Shown one piece after another: positions 35,524 to 43,847 of a stretch of DNA of 64,000 bases. The notes beneath the pieces are model-generated. The model ran no database searches and had not been told where the DNA came from. It worked only from the letters and a program-made list of their open reading frames with translations. A program made the position numbers and the translations under genes. Every line of letters starts with the position of its first letter. The stretch's first letter is position 1. Origin of the DNA: UBA1723 sp045629285 (GTDB lineage Bacteria; Bacteroidota; Bacteroidia; Bacteroidales; Paludibacteraceae); NCBI GenBank assembly GCA_045629285.1, contig JAZQQY010000035.1, positions 124,001 through 188,000 of the forward strand. Reading direction: 5' to 3'.

Positions 35524-36314
35524 TTACCGAGATTGTTGTTTTTAATAAATGAATTTAGAGAATCACACAATTCTGTGCTTGTCTTACGAACTGCCCAGGA
35601 ATGAAGTTGGGAAAAACCGATAGACAGGTGTATATCAAGGTTGTCATACTCTTTCTGTAGACGTGTGGCGGCATGAAGGCCAAGCACCGTATATTGGAAT
35701 TCACCCTTCGACACCATGACCGCAATGGCCTCGTTGTCGTATCGGGGGATTCTTTTGATATAAATGGTATCGCCTATCTCTTTGGAAAGATTATTGATTC
35801 GCACTTCCGACGGTGAATTCTCAGCCAACGTAACAGTCTTATCGGCAAGTTCCAACTGATTATGGACAAAACTGTCGTTAACTACCTTATTTATCACCTT
35901 TTTTCTCTGTACAAGCACCTGTTTGTCGTGAATCAGACTCTCCGTAAACAGTAGAGTGTCACGCAACGAAGATGTAACTGGAATATAGCGGACTATCACG
36001 TCGCACTCTCCATCAACAAGCGCTTCTATTGCTTTATTGAGATTGCTTTCAAGCTTATATTTGACAGGAATATTCTGCTGACGTGCAAATTGACGTATAA
36101 GTTCAAACTGCTCTCCTATAGTATCGCCATCTGCCGTAATCTGCATCCCATCACTCGACGGATCGATCATCACCTTCAATGCACCATTCTCACGAATATG
36201 TGCGATATCGTCTACTTCCGGAACCTGCGACGCTCTATAGTTCAAGAAAAAACCGATAGAAGCCAGAATCACAAAAACGATAATGATTGAATTGAAAATC
36301 TGCTTTCCGTTCAT
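35520..36314 (-). CDS. Membrane-anchored periplasmic solute-binding (family 3, MltF-like) protein
   Basis: The 264 residues have one N-terminal membrane helix (about residues 6-25) without a clear cleavage site, then a two-lobe periplasmic binding domain. Marks are LKVMIDPSSDG near 46, QFELIRQFARQQN near 68, EALVDGECDVIVRYIPVT near 96, and a second lobe with VMVSKGEFQYTVL. It resembles the N-terminal sensor or regulatory module of MltF lytic transglycosylase but no catalytic domain is present. It sits between the porin (12 bases) and the AcpH-like gene (4-base overlap). The ligand is unknown. Confidence 0.75.
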   Translation of the reverse strand: MNGKQIFNSIIIVFVILASIGFFLNYRASQVPEVDDIAHIRENGALKVMIDPSSDGMQITADGDTIGEQFELIRQFARQQNIPVKYKLESNLNKAIEALVDGECDVIVRYIPVTSSLRDTLLFTESLIHDKQVLVQRKKVINKVVNDSFVHNQLELADKTVTLAENSPSEVRINNLSKEIGDTIYIKRIPRYDNEAIAVMVSKGEFQYTVLGLHAATRLQKEYDNLDIHLSIGFSQLHSWAVRKTSTELCDSLNSFIKNNNLGK

Positions 36315-36326
36315 AGGCGAAATCTT

Positions 36327-38594
36327 TTAGTCATCGAATGTTACAGAAATACCGACTCTTACAAATGACGGACTCATCGCATAGCCAGGGCTTATCAAAT
36401 AGTTTGAGTTGTTACCCATTCTTTGGTTTACATGATTCCAAATCACAAACATTCTCAACACCTTCAACTGTGCCTGTCCATAGACATTCAACAACGGATA
36501 TTCACCATACTCTTTTTCACGTTGGGTGTAAAGCATTCCAGTCGCAGGATTATATCTCGACGCGTAGAAACTTGTATGATAGTTCAATTCAGCACCTACC
36601 TGAAGAGTCAAACTCTTCTTAAATACAGGAGGAGTACGAAGGTAGATATTACTGTTCCAAACAAATGTCGGCAACGGCATAATGTACTGGTCTGACGTTG
36701 TCTGGTAAGCAATCTCATTATCCCAGTGGAAGATTCCAAACTTAAGTCTTTCTCCTGCACCCAAATAGAACACATTTACTGCATCCGAAGTCTGAACAGG
36801 CATTGCATGCTCATTGAAATAGATGTAGTTGTCAACATTGTAATATCCTACTTTTGCAGTGAATCCGATTCGTGGCATCTCAAACACTCCATTGACAGAC
36901 AGACTGCGTTTGTTGTCGAAATCGTTATCCCAATTGTAATAGTTTGAATGATAGTGATCTTCAAAGTAATCAGGACACTCATTCTTCAACTCAATATTAC
37001 CACCTAGTGAAACTGGCTGATTAGCAATATCAAACTTAGTTTTCACATCTCCCTTCAACAAATAGCTTGTTCCAGTCGACTTCTCATCAACGAAATAGTA
37101 TTCACCTATAACATTGAAGAACAAATGATTACCAGAGTGTTTCGACAACACAGCTCCGATACCCATCTTTGTATCCTTTGTCTTGCTCCAACGCGGACGG
37201 CCACGATATCCGAGTGAATCAACATAAGCTGGAGTGTCGCCCAAATCAACCTCTTTCAACTTATTTAACGCGATGAATTCATCATCCGTATCACGATAAT
37301 CAAACTCCAAATCATTAATATAATGATAGTTCTTTGAACTAACCGTATAATATCCAGCAAGTCCAAACTTCATCAACTTGTTGAACTCTTCATTTAGAGT
37401 CACGCCAAAATTCGCCTTAAACTGACGGAATAGCACACTATCCATCGTCGTTTTCGGCATAAACCTACGGCTTTCAGAAGTCGCATTATAGAAAGAATCG
37501 TGAAGAGCAGTTGTTGACAATTCTGTATATCTCTTCCAATCAGACTCATAACGCATGTCAGCAATAAAAGAGGTAACAGGCACATAATCAACTATTACCG
37601 AATCTTCAGACACTTTATATTCCTTCTCAAAACCAAGATGATACTTGTAGTTGAGATGCATGTTGTAGCCATGAAGCTTAGAGAATGTATTGCCTACAAA
37701 ATAAACAGGAATAGCTTCATCGGCAGGATTACCGAATCTTTCAGGCGAAGTGATGTAGGATTCATCATAGAAACCACCATTCTCATAATTCTCAAACTTC
37801 GCAAAACCTATATTCATCATCACGTTTGAACGCAATCCCATGTAGCTACCGAAGAAACCTGCATTACAGTTGCGTGTCGACGTAGACTCATACGCACCAT
37901 AGGAAGTCACCCAATCACCGTACATTCCGAAGTTAAACTTCGAACCGGCATTTACAGTGAACAAACCACCCACACACTGGTCGCTTCTGTTGCTTGGACC
38001 TGCACCTATGAACCAGAATTTAGAGTATGGTTTGCGTGTATTGTAATATAAGATGTCGTCCGGCGAAGTATAGTTTGCCTCATACGGAGTGAAGAAGAAG
38101 AAATCCGATTTCTTGATTCTGTCAGCATATATCAAGGAGAATCCAGGAGATCCGAGCGACGAATGGTCTGCATAACGAAGTGTATTCTTATCTGCCATAT
38201 TGGCGATATACAACTTATCGATAGTAGTGTCAGCATATTGTCGTACCGGCTGACCTAACGGCCCATCTGCCTTCCACGAGAAATACATCATCGAATCCTG
38301 AGGCCCGCGTTTTGACGGCATAACCTCTGTATGATACTCAAAAGTTGGTCCAGCACTTTTTTTTGCAACCGAGTCAACTTTAGCAATAATTGTGGAATCA
38401 GTCTTGGAAACGACTGCAGAATCTATATTGGCTACAGTCACAGAATCCACATCGGCAGGAGACACCACTGCAGAACCGGACACCACAATACTCACAGAAT
38501 CCTTTTTACCTACCTCGACAGACGAATTTGTCTGGGCAAACACCGTCGTGCTTGTCGCTAATAGAGAAAGGATTATATTAAAAAATCTATTCAT
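36327..38594 (-). CDS. Outer-membrane porin-like beta-barrel (Porin_10-like)
   Basis: This is a 755-residue secreted protein with a signal peptide (cleavage near VFAQ, residue 22). A Ser/Val/Asp-rich linker with repeated DSV/DST units spans about residues 25-80. A long beta-barrel region follows with regularly spaced aromatic residues, and the end is strand-like with terminal VGISVTFDD. The phrase LGSPGFSLIYADR is typical of the putative porin family of Bacteroidota. The ATG at 38594 is preceded by an in-frame TTG and is preferred. It leads an operon with the binding protein and the AcpH-like gene. Confidence 0.82.
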   Translation of the reverse strand: MNRFFNIILSLLATSTTVFAQTNSSVEVGKKDSVSIVVSGSAVVSPADVDSVTVANIDSAVVSKTDSTIIAKVDSVAKKSAGPTFEYHTEVMPSKRGPQDSMMYFSWKADGPLGQPVRQYADTTIDKLYIANMADKNTLRYADHSSLGSPGFSLIYADRIKKSDFFFFTPYEANYTSPDDILYYNTRKPYSKFWFIGAGPSNRSDQCVGGLFTVNAGSKFNFGMYGDWVTSYGAYESTSTRNCNAGFFGSYMGLRSNVMMNIGFAKFENYENGGFYDESYITSPERFGNPADEAIPVYFVGNTFSKLHGYNMHLNYKYHLGFEKEYKVSEDSVIVDYVPVTSFIADMRYESDWKRYTELSTTALHDSFYNATSESRRFMPKTTMDSVLFRQFKANFGVTLNEEFNKLMKFGLAGYYTVSSKNYHYINDLEFDYRDTDDEFIALNKLKEVDLGDTPAYVDSLGYRGRPRWSKTKDTKMGIGAVLSKHSGNHLFFNVIGEYYFVDEKSTGTSYLLKGDVKTKFDIANQPVSLGGNIELKNECPDYFEDHYHSNYYNWDNDFDNKRSLSVNGVFEMPRIGFTAKVGYYNVDNYIYFNEHAMPVQTSDAVNVFYLGAGERLKFGIFHWDNEIAYQTTSDQYIMPLPTFVWNSNIYLRTPPVFKKSLTLQVGAELNYHTSFYASRYNPATGMLYTQREKEYGEYPLLNVYGQAQLKVLRMFVIWNHVNQRMGNNSNYLISPGYAMSPSFVRVGISVTFDD

Positions 38595-38619
38595 CAATTT
38601 TGAAATTTAGGCAAAAGAT

Positions 38620-38820
38620 TCATTCATTTTCCTCTGCCATCATTTTATCATACAGTTCCTTCGGATCAGCATGAATAATATTGCCATTTCCGATGAGCTC
38701 AACCAACTGAAGTCTTCCTGCCTGAACAGCAACACTTTCGGGATTAAATGGAGACAAACCACGTGCAATCTCATTTGCGTTTACAAAGTCATTGCATTCA
38801 TACCAAACTACCTTAGTTTG
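38620..38820 (-). pseudogene. Small conserved-looking frame without a clear start codon
   Basis: Between the M16 peptidase stop and the porin, a 66-codon frame is open on the minus strand: it opens after a TGA, reads TKVVWYECNDFVNANEI and later DPKELYDKMMAEENE, and ends TGA. The composition is protein-like (WYECNDFVNANEIARGL is not a random-looking string). No ATG or GTG lies before that text; the first alternative start is a TTG 20 codons in, then an ATG near the end. It may be the 3' part of a damaged gene, or be translated from a rare start. I do not recognise the family. Confidence 0.4.
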
Positions 38821-38831
38821 TCAGCCTCACT

Positions 38832-40073
38832 TCAAGCTTTCTTCAAATACCAAAGGACATTGCAGTTTTCATGACGGAAAATCTTCTGAGCCGCACGCTG
38901 CAACTCATAAGGTGTAACCTTCGAATAGTTGTCGAAATCTGTATCTATCAACTCTGGAGTACCCATCAACTCATAATAGCCTAGTCGTTCTGCTTTAGCC
39001 GACTCCGAAAGGTCGGACAAAATCTGTGTCGACTCATATTTGTTGACGACTTTCTCCAATTCTAGAGCCTCAACCTTTTCTTCCTTCAACTTCTCCAGCT
39101 CATTCCAGATCGCTTTCTCTGCATCTTCACGACTCACTCCATCATTCGGAGTTGCAATCACATAAAATGCACCGTCTTCCAAACTACCACGAATGCAGGC
39201 ATCAATAGCAGAGAACATATTAGTCTCCACGATCAATTTCTTATACATTCGCGACGACATTCCATTCGACAAAACATCTGAAAGAATATCGGAAGCGTAA
39301 TAATCGGCCTCAAGACGTGCAGCTGAACGGAACACCATGAACAGTTTATCGTTCGGAACATCTCCGTACACCTCTTTTCTGCACTCGACTGTCTGCTCCG
39401 GAATATCCGCCATCTTACGCTTTTTAACATCACGAGACGGAATATCGCCGTAATACTTCTCAACCAATCGCTTGACCTCTTCCAACGAGATATTTCCAAC
39501 GACAGAAAGATAAGCATTGTTCGGAGCATAATGCGAGAAGAAAAACTCTTTCACATCATCCATTGTAGCGTCCTGGATATGTTTGATCTCCTTACCGATT
39601 GTCGGCCACGAATAGGTGTGGTCGGCAGGATACATCATTGCAAACAAATGGTGGTAGGCATCTCCGTATGGTTTGTTGGTTGTGCGCTCCTTAAACTCCT
39701 CACACACCACTCCTCGCTGTACATCAAGTCCCTTCTGCTTAAATGCCAACGACAACATTCTGTCGGCCTCAACCCAGAAACCGACCTCTGCATTCACAGC
39801 AGGAAGAACGACATAATAGTTTGTGATATCCTGCGTAGTGTAAGCATTGTTGTAGGCACCAGCATTCTGAAGCACTGTGTCATAATCGTCTACATTGACA
39901 GAACCGGAAAACATAAGATGCTCAAAAAGATGAGCGAACCCAGTATGATCCGGATCCTCGTCCTTTGAACCGACATCGAAAACAGTATTGATTGTCACTG
40001 TCTGCGACGTTTTGTCTTCCAAATGCACCACCTGAAGACCATTATCAAGCTTAAACCTATTTGTTTTAACCAT
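38832..40073 (-). CDS. M16-family (insulinase/pitrilysin) zinc peptidase
   Basis: The 413 residues have the inverted zinc motif HLFEH (in AHLFEHLMFSG near residue 47), with the third ligand Glu expected in the VVCEEFKERTTN region near 120. The fold is the two-lobe M16 domain, here a single M16B-like unit without a signal peptide, so it is probably cytoplasmic. It is divergent from ispE, and the two -7 boxes lie in a shared dyad at 40090-40123. The C-terminus (NVLWYLKKA) is complete. The likely role is degradation of small peptides or processing of precursors. Confidence 0.9.
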   Translation of the reverse strand: MVKTNRFKLDNGLQVVHLEDKTSQTVTINTVFDVGSKDEDPDHTGFAHLFEHLMFSGSVNVDDYDTVLQNAGAYNNAYTTQDITNYYVVLPAVNAEVGFWVEADRMLSLAFKQKGLDVQRGVVCEEFKERTTNKPYGDAYHHLFAMMYPADHTYSWPTIGKEIKHIQDATMDDVKEFFFSHYAPNNAYLSVVGNISLEEVKRLVEKYYGDIPSRDVKKRKMADIPEQTVECRKEVYGDVPNDKLFMVFRSAARLEADYYASDILSDVLSNGMSSRMYKKLIVETNMFSAIDACIRGSLEDGAFYVIATPNDGVSREDAEKAIWNELEKLKEEKVEALELEKVVNKYESTQILSDLSESAKAERLGYYELMGTPELIDTDFDNYSKVTPYELQRAAQKIFRHENCNVLWYLKKA

Positions 40074-40089
40074 AAAATCGCTACTTTAA

Positions 40090-40123
40090 TGCAAAAATAG
40101 TTGAAATTAAGCGTATTTTTGCA
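40090..40123. promoter_or_regulatory. Divergent promoter region for the M16 peptidase and ispE
   Basis: TGCAAAAATA and TATTTTTGCA form a perfect 10-base inverted repeat 14 bases apart. Read outward, each arm is a -7 box TATTTTTG (40092-40099 for the M16 gene, 40114-40121 for ispE). The distal arm also supplies a TTTG that can act as -33 for the M16 gene. Start codons lie 18 and 27 bases away. Confidence 0.6.
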
Positions 40124-40148
40124 AAAATAAGTGTAAAAAGAGCAAATC

Positions 40149-40967
40149 ATGATAACATTTCCAAATGCCAAAATAAATTTAGGACTTAATGTCGTAAGTC
40201 GTCGTCCAGACGGATATTCAAATCTTGAGACTGTATTCTACCCTATTCCTGTCTGCGATGCCCTAGAGCTATTGGATTCAAACGAGAAAGGATTGAAATT
40301 CATTCAGACTGGATTGGAAGTCGACGGTGATGTTGAGAAGAACCTTGTGGTCCGTGCATTCCGTGCTGTGGAGAAGGCTGCCGACCGCACATTTGATGCC
40401 GAAGTTCGTTTGCAGAAGAGCATTCCTTTCGGTGCAGGCATAGGTGGTGGAAGTGCAGATGCGTCGTTTATGATACGTATGATGAATGAGCATTACAAGC
40501 TAGGCTGGAGCGACGAAAAGATGGCAGACATAGCCATTACAATCGGTGCCGACTGTCCTATCTTCATCTACAACCGTCCGATGTATGCAGAGGGAAAGGG
40601 TGAAATTCTATCCGACATAGACGTGAATCTAAGCGGCTACTATTTCGTTTTGATCAAGCCGAACGTTCATGTCTCTACAGCCGACGCTTTCCGTGGCATC
40701 ACACCTGCACCAGCAAAGATAAACTGTCGCGATATCGTGAAGTTGCCGATCAAGGAGTGGAAGGGCAAGTTGGCTAACGATTTTGAAAAAACAATCTTCG
40801 CATTGCATCCGTCTGTAGCTGCAATCAAAGACAAACTATACGAAATGGGTGCAGTATACGCATCAATGTCTGGTTCAGGTTCATCCCTATTCGGTTTCTT
40901 CAATGAAAAGCCAAACCTAGATGGTTTGTTTGATGACGCTTATAAATTCTGCCAAAAACTAATGTAG
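40149..40967 (+). CDS. ispE: 4-diphosphocytidyl-2-C-methyl-D-erythritol kinase
   Basis: IspE phosphorylates 4-diphosphocytidyl-methylerythritol in the non-mevalonate isoprenoid pathway. The 272 residues start with the family phrase FPNAKINLGLNVVSRRPDGYSNLE (key part AKINLGL), the GHMP ATP loop IPFGAGIGGGSADASF lies near residue 98, and DCPIF and a C-terminal MSGSGSSLFGFF near 245 close the ATP site. The length is normal. Translation begins 27 bases after a -7 box shared in the divergent dyad. Confidence 0.95.
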   Translation: MITFPNAKINLGLNVVSRRPDGYSNLETVFYPIPVCDALELLDSNEKGLKFIQTGLEVDGDVEKNLVVRAFRAVEKAADRTFDAEVRLQKSIPFGAGIGGGSADASFMIRMMNEHYKLGWSDEKMADIAITIGADCPIFIYNRPMYAEGKGEILSDIDVNLSGYYFVLIKPNVHVSTADAFRGITPAPAKINCRDIVKLPIKEWKGKLANDFEKTIFALHPSVAAIKDKLYEMGAVYASMSGSGSSLFGFFNEKPNLDGLFDDAYKFCQKLM

Positions 40968-41323
40968 ATAATCATGGATATCATTTGCGAACATAACTAT
41001 GCCCACCTTCTTCAATTATCGCAATCAGTTGGATTGAAACAACCATTACTAATTATATAATTCCGTTGACGCTGATGTTGACTTGAGACAAAGACAAAGT
41101 TGAAGGCAAAGACCGACATCTCCCTAAGACAAAGATAATGTTTCATTGCTTTGAGATGCCGCCACAGATAGTGAACATATATACTTTTAATTTCACCAAA
41201 TGGTGAAGTTATATGGTTAGCCTTGCATAGCTATACTGAGTAGTCAACAGCAGCGTCATTAAGAACGAAGTAGTGATTCCTTTGCGGTCACAGGCAACGT
41301 TCAACGGATTTGTCAAATACCGA
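40968..41323. other. Intergenic region without gene
   Basis: This stretch of about 356 bases has no credible frame. It contains the hairpin TTCACC/GGTGAA near 41195, a simple run of GACAAAG-like words near 41090-41150, and near 41255-41290 a sequence (CGTCATTAAGAACGAAG) that looks like an eroded form of the common CGTCATTGCGA-type dispersed repeat. No promoter for the downstream minus-strand genes is expected here. Confidence 0.4.
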
Positions 41324-41348
41324 AGAGACGCACTGACGCGACGTCTTT
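41324..41348 (-). repeat. Palindromic 3'-end repeat, copy e
   Basis: Arms AGAGACG and CGTCTT around the core CACTGACGCGA, 4 bases after the stop of the gene at 41352, in the same gene-relative orientation as the others. Confidence 0.75.
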
Positions 41349-41351
41349 ACA

Positions 41352-42272
41352 CTATTTACTATCTAATTTCAATAAATAATCAAATGTTTCCTGCAAATCA
41401 TTCGGAACAATGATTTTCAAACTTGAGATTGCTTCGATCTCACGTCGCTGCCAATCAAGAAAATCGGCATTGACTTTATTTGATTCCACTCTATAGTTCT
41501 CGAAATCAGTCTTCTGCTTGCTTGTCTGCTCTGCCTTGGCAAGATTAAGTTTCTTCTTGATCGACGTCTTGATCTGATTCAATCGTTTTTCGGCATCACG
41601 GTGCTCGGCCTGCAACTGTAGATAAACCTTCTCAACATCTCTCTCTTCTACAGATGCTTCGTAGCGATAAATAAGCAATGAACTACCTTCACCCTGTGTA
41701 GAGATTGGTTTGGACATAATCTCCTGCAATCTACGTCTTGCCACAGAGAATGGTTCATCTGGATGAATGAACTTACCAAATGCAGCAGCCTTTGCTTCAA
41801 GTGAATAATACTCACATCTTTCAGCCACCGTCAATGTCTGGATGATGCTCAGCTCAGTCACTTCTGGGTCACGCATCGGAACCTGTGGAACCACAATATC
41901 ATTTGCCTTAGCCCACTCTTCAAGTGAAACTTCTCCCACCTCTTCCATCATGCGCTCCTTTGTCTTCACAGCCTCACGCATCCACGCACAAAACGAATGC
42001 ATCTCTGCAACTCTGCCTACCATGGCATTGAACTCCGCAATCTGATGAGTGGCATATCCGACTTCCACTTGTTTGCCCGTTTCATTGGGTGAACCAACAA
42101 TGTCTACATATCCGTTGACGAAAGAAGTAGACTCAAGTTTTGCCTTGCATCCAGCAATAATTTCTGTTGCAAGTTCACACAAATGTGTAGCGGCAGTTGA
42201 AGTGATGCCTTTCTCATTCTTGTTTTCATCGCAGTTAGCGAAGAAAGTCATATCTCTGTTAATCAAATCCAT
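41352..42272 (-). CDS. Unrecognised 306-residue protein
   Basis: I do not recognise the family. There is no signal peptide or membrane helix, so it is probably cytoplasmic. The N-terminal 200 residues are helical with a conserved-looking ATHLCELATEIIAG, and VAEMHSFCAWMREAVK near residue 90. From about 215 to 275 charged heptads (RDAEKRLNQIKTSIKKKLNLA) suggest a coiled coil. The C-terminus is IIVPNDLQETFDYLL. It is followed by a palindromic repeat and starts 55 bases before the agmatine-deiminase gene's stop side, on the same strand. Confidence 0.6.
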   Translation of the reverse strand: MDLINRDMTFFANCDENKNEKGITSTAATHLCELATEIIAGCKAKLESTSFVNGYVDIVGSPNETGKQVEVGYATHQIAEFNAMVGRVAEMHSFCAWMREAVKTKERMMEEVGEVSLEEWAKANDIVVPQVPMRDPEVTELSIIQTLTVAERCEYYSLEAKAAAFGKFIHPDEPFSVARRRLQEIMSKPISTQGEGSSLLIYRYEASVEERDVEKVYLQLQAEHRDAEKRLNQIKTSIKKKLNLAKAEQTSKQKTDFENYRVESNKVNADFLDWQRREIEAISSLKIIVPNDLQETFDYLLKLDSK

Positions 42273-42326
42273 AAACGTAACATTAAATTAAAACACTAGT
42301 AAGGATTATAGAGGCAAATTTCAAAA

Positions 42327-43451
42327 TCAGTATATGTCCATTTCAAATTTAGGGAAGATATCCTCGCTATTCCACTCTTTTTTTGTTTCTGTCGACGGAA
42401 TTGGCTTCAAATCTTCGTTAAATACACCTTCAGGATACTGCATTGTGACACAATGTAGTGATCCGTGCTGACGAATCAAAGTCTGGCAATTAACACCGAT
42501 CACTTCTCTGTCTTTGAATACCTTCTGCAACGTAGCGATCGCAACTGCATCATGCTTCTGATTATATGTAGGAACAAGCACAGCTCCGTTCATAATCAAG
42601 AAGTTAGCGTATGTAGCTGGAATACGCTCTCCGTTCTCATCAATTACAGCGTCCGGCATCGGCAGCGGCACAAGATTGAATGGTTTGCCATCGATATCTC
42701 TCAATGCAATCAAATCGTCCTCCATTGCTTTTAGCCACAGATAGTGATCATCATTCACGTCGTCGCATTTAACGTAAGCTATCGTAGTGTCGTCGCAGAA
42801 ACGAGCCAATGTATCTACGTGTCCATCAGTGTCGTCGCCAATCAAGTCGCCATTATAGAGCCAGTGAACCTTCTTCAAATTGAAGATTTTCATCATTATC
42901 TCCTCTACTTGCTTGCCACTGAATTGATTATTACGGTTTGGTGCATTCAAGCAGTTGTAAGTCGACAACAACTCTCCACGTGTATTGAACTCCACACTAC
43001 CACCTTCAAGAACAAACGGAATATCAACGACATCAACGTCGGCAGAGAAGAGATTCTTTTTACGCATCTCAGCAGTGATCTGGTTATCCTTGTCCGACGC
43101 AAACTTCTGTCCCCAACCGTTGAAGATGAAGTTGCACACCTTCATGCGTCCGTCTTTAACCATTGTTATTCCACCGTGGTCGCGAGCCCAAGTGTCGTTG
43201 CTAGGAATCTGAGTGAAGATGATCTTGGAATAATCCACATCACCAAGCTGACGTCGAACTTCAGCCTCATCCTGACAAACGATTACAAGTTTCTCAAAAC
43301 GGATGATAGCCTTTGCAATATTGCAAAACGTGCTGACCGCATCATCAAGGATGTAGTTCCAATCTGTATCTTCATGGGGCCAAGTAAGCTGCACAAAACT
43401 CTGCTTTTCCCACTCAGCCAATGCTCTATATTCGTTGCTCTTGTAGTTCAT
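42327..43451 (-). CDS. aguA: Agmatine deiminase / peptidyl-arginine deiminase family protein
   Basis: This is an amidinotransferase-fold enzyme that converts agmatine to N-carbamoylputrescine, a step to putrescine. The 374 residues contain the substrate-site motifs: SNDTWARDHGG near residue 84, EGGSVEFNTRGE near 147, DTDGHVDTLARF near 213, and the catalytic Cys in HGSLHCVTMQYPEG near 340. Length and order fit the PAD_porph family. Substrate preference among family members varies, so agmatine is inferred. The gene stands alone between two unrelated minus-strand genes. Confidence 0.88.
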   Translation of the reverse strand: MNYKSNEYRALAEWEKQSFVQLTWPHEDTDWNYILDDAVSTFCNIAKAIIRFEKLVIVCQDEAEVRRQLGDVDYSKIIFTQIPSNDTWARDHGGITMVKDGRMKVCNFIFNGWGQKFASDKDNQITAEMRKKNLFSADVDVVDIPFVLEGGSVEFNTRGELLSTYNCLNAPNRNNQFSGKQVEEIMMKIFNLKKVHWLYNGDLIGDDTDGHVDTLARFCDDTTIAYVKCDDVNDDHYLWLKAMEDDLIALRDIDGKPFNLVPLPMPDAVIDENGERIPATYANFLIMNGAVLVPTYNQKHDAVAIATLQKVFKDREVIGVNCQTLIRQHGSLHCVTMQYPEGVFNEDLKPIPSTETKKEWNSEDIFPKFEMDIY

Positions 43452-43476
43452 AAATTTTTATCTTCAAATAATAAAG

Positions 43477-43755
43477 TCATTCTTGACCATTCAATATATC
43501 TTCTACTTGATGTATATCAATCTCCAAAACATCAGCAATTTCAGAAATTGACAAACCTTTATTTTTCTTGGAAATCACTTGTCTTGTTTGCAATGCCAAT
43601 TCTCCTTTGATTCTTCCTTCTGCTCTTCCTTTTACTAAAGCATCATCCAAAGATGATAGTTCACGGGAAACTCCGTCCCAATACTTATCATAGAAAGTAC
43701 GTTCCAATTTATTATAAGAAGACTCCTCCAGAAAATCTATCGTCTTTTTAGTCAA
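43477..43755 (-). pseudogene. Tail of an Rpn-family recombination-promoting nuclease
   Basis: The 92 codons match only the C-terminal part of Rpn (transposase_31/PD-(D/E)XK) proteins: the repeated KGRAEGRIKGE charged stretch near residue 43 and the following LSISEIADVLEIDIHQVEDIL. The nuclease domain with its PD-(D/E)XK residues is missing. The frame begins with TTG and an in-frame TAG lies a few codons upstream, so the N-terminus is lost. This is the only mobile-type remnant seen in the window. Confidence 0.65.
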
Positions 43756-43770
43756 TGGATCAGAAAGAAG

Positions 43771-43803
43771 ATCCTAAAAGAAAAGACGAGAATAATCTCG
43801 TCT
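43771..43803 (-). terminator. Terminator after the DUF3078-like pair
   Basis: An 8-base perfect stem AGACGAGA/TCTCGTCT with a 4-base loop is followed on the minus strand by a CTTTTCTTTT tract. It lies 45 bases after the stop at 43848. Confidence 0.75.
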
Positions 43804-43847
43804 CTTCTTTTATCCATTTAAATGACTATTACCGTCAGTCATCAAGA

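Noticed and set aside
42744..43610. 288-codon plus-strand frame opposite the agmatine-deiminase gene
   Set aside because: It is antisense to a gene with all family motifs and extends into the Rpn remnant; its translation lacks any recognisable pattern.
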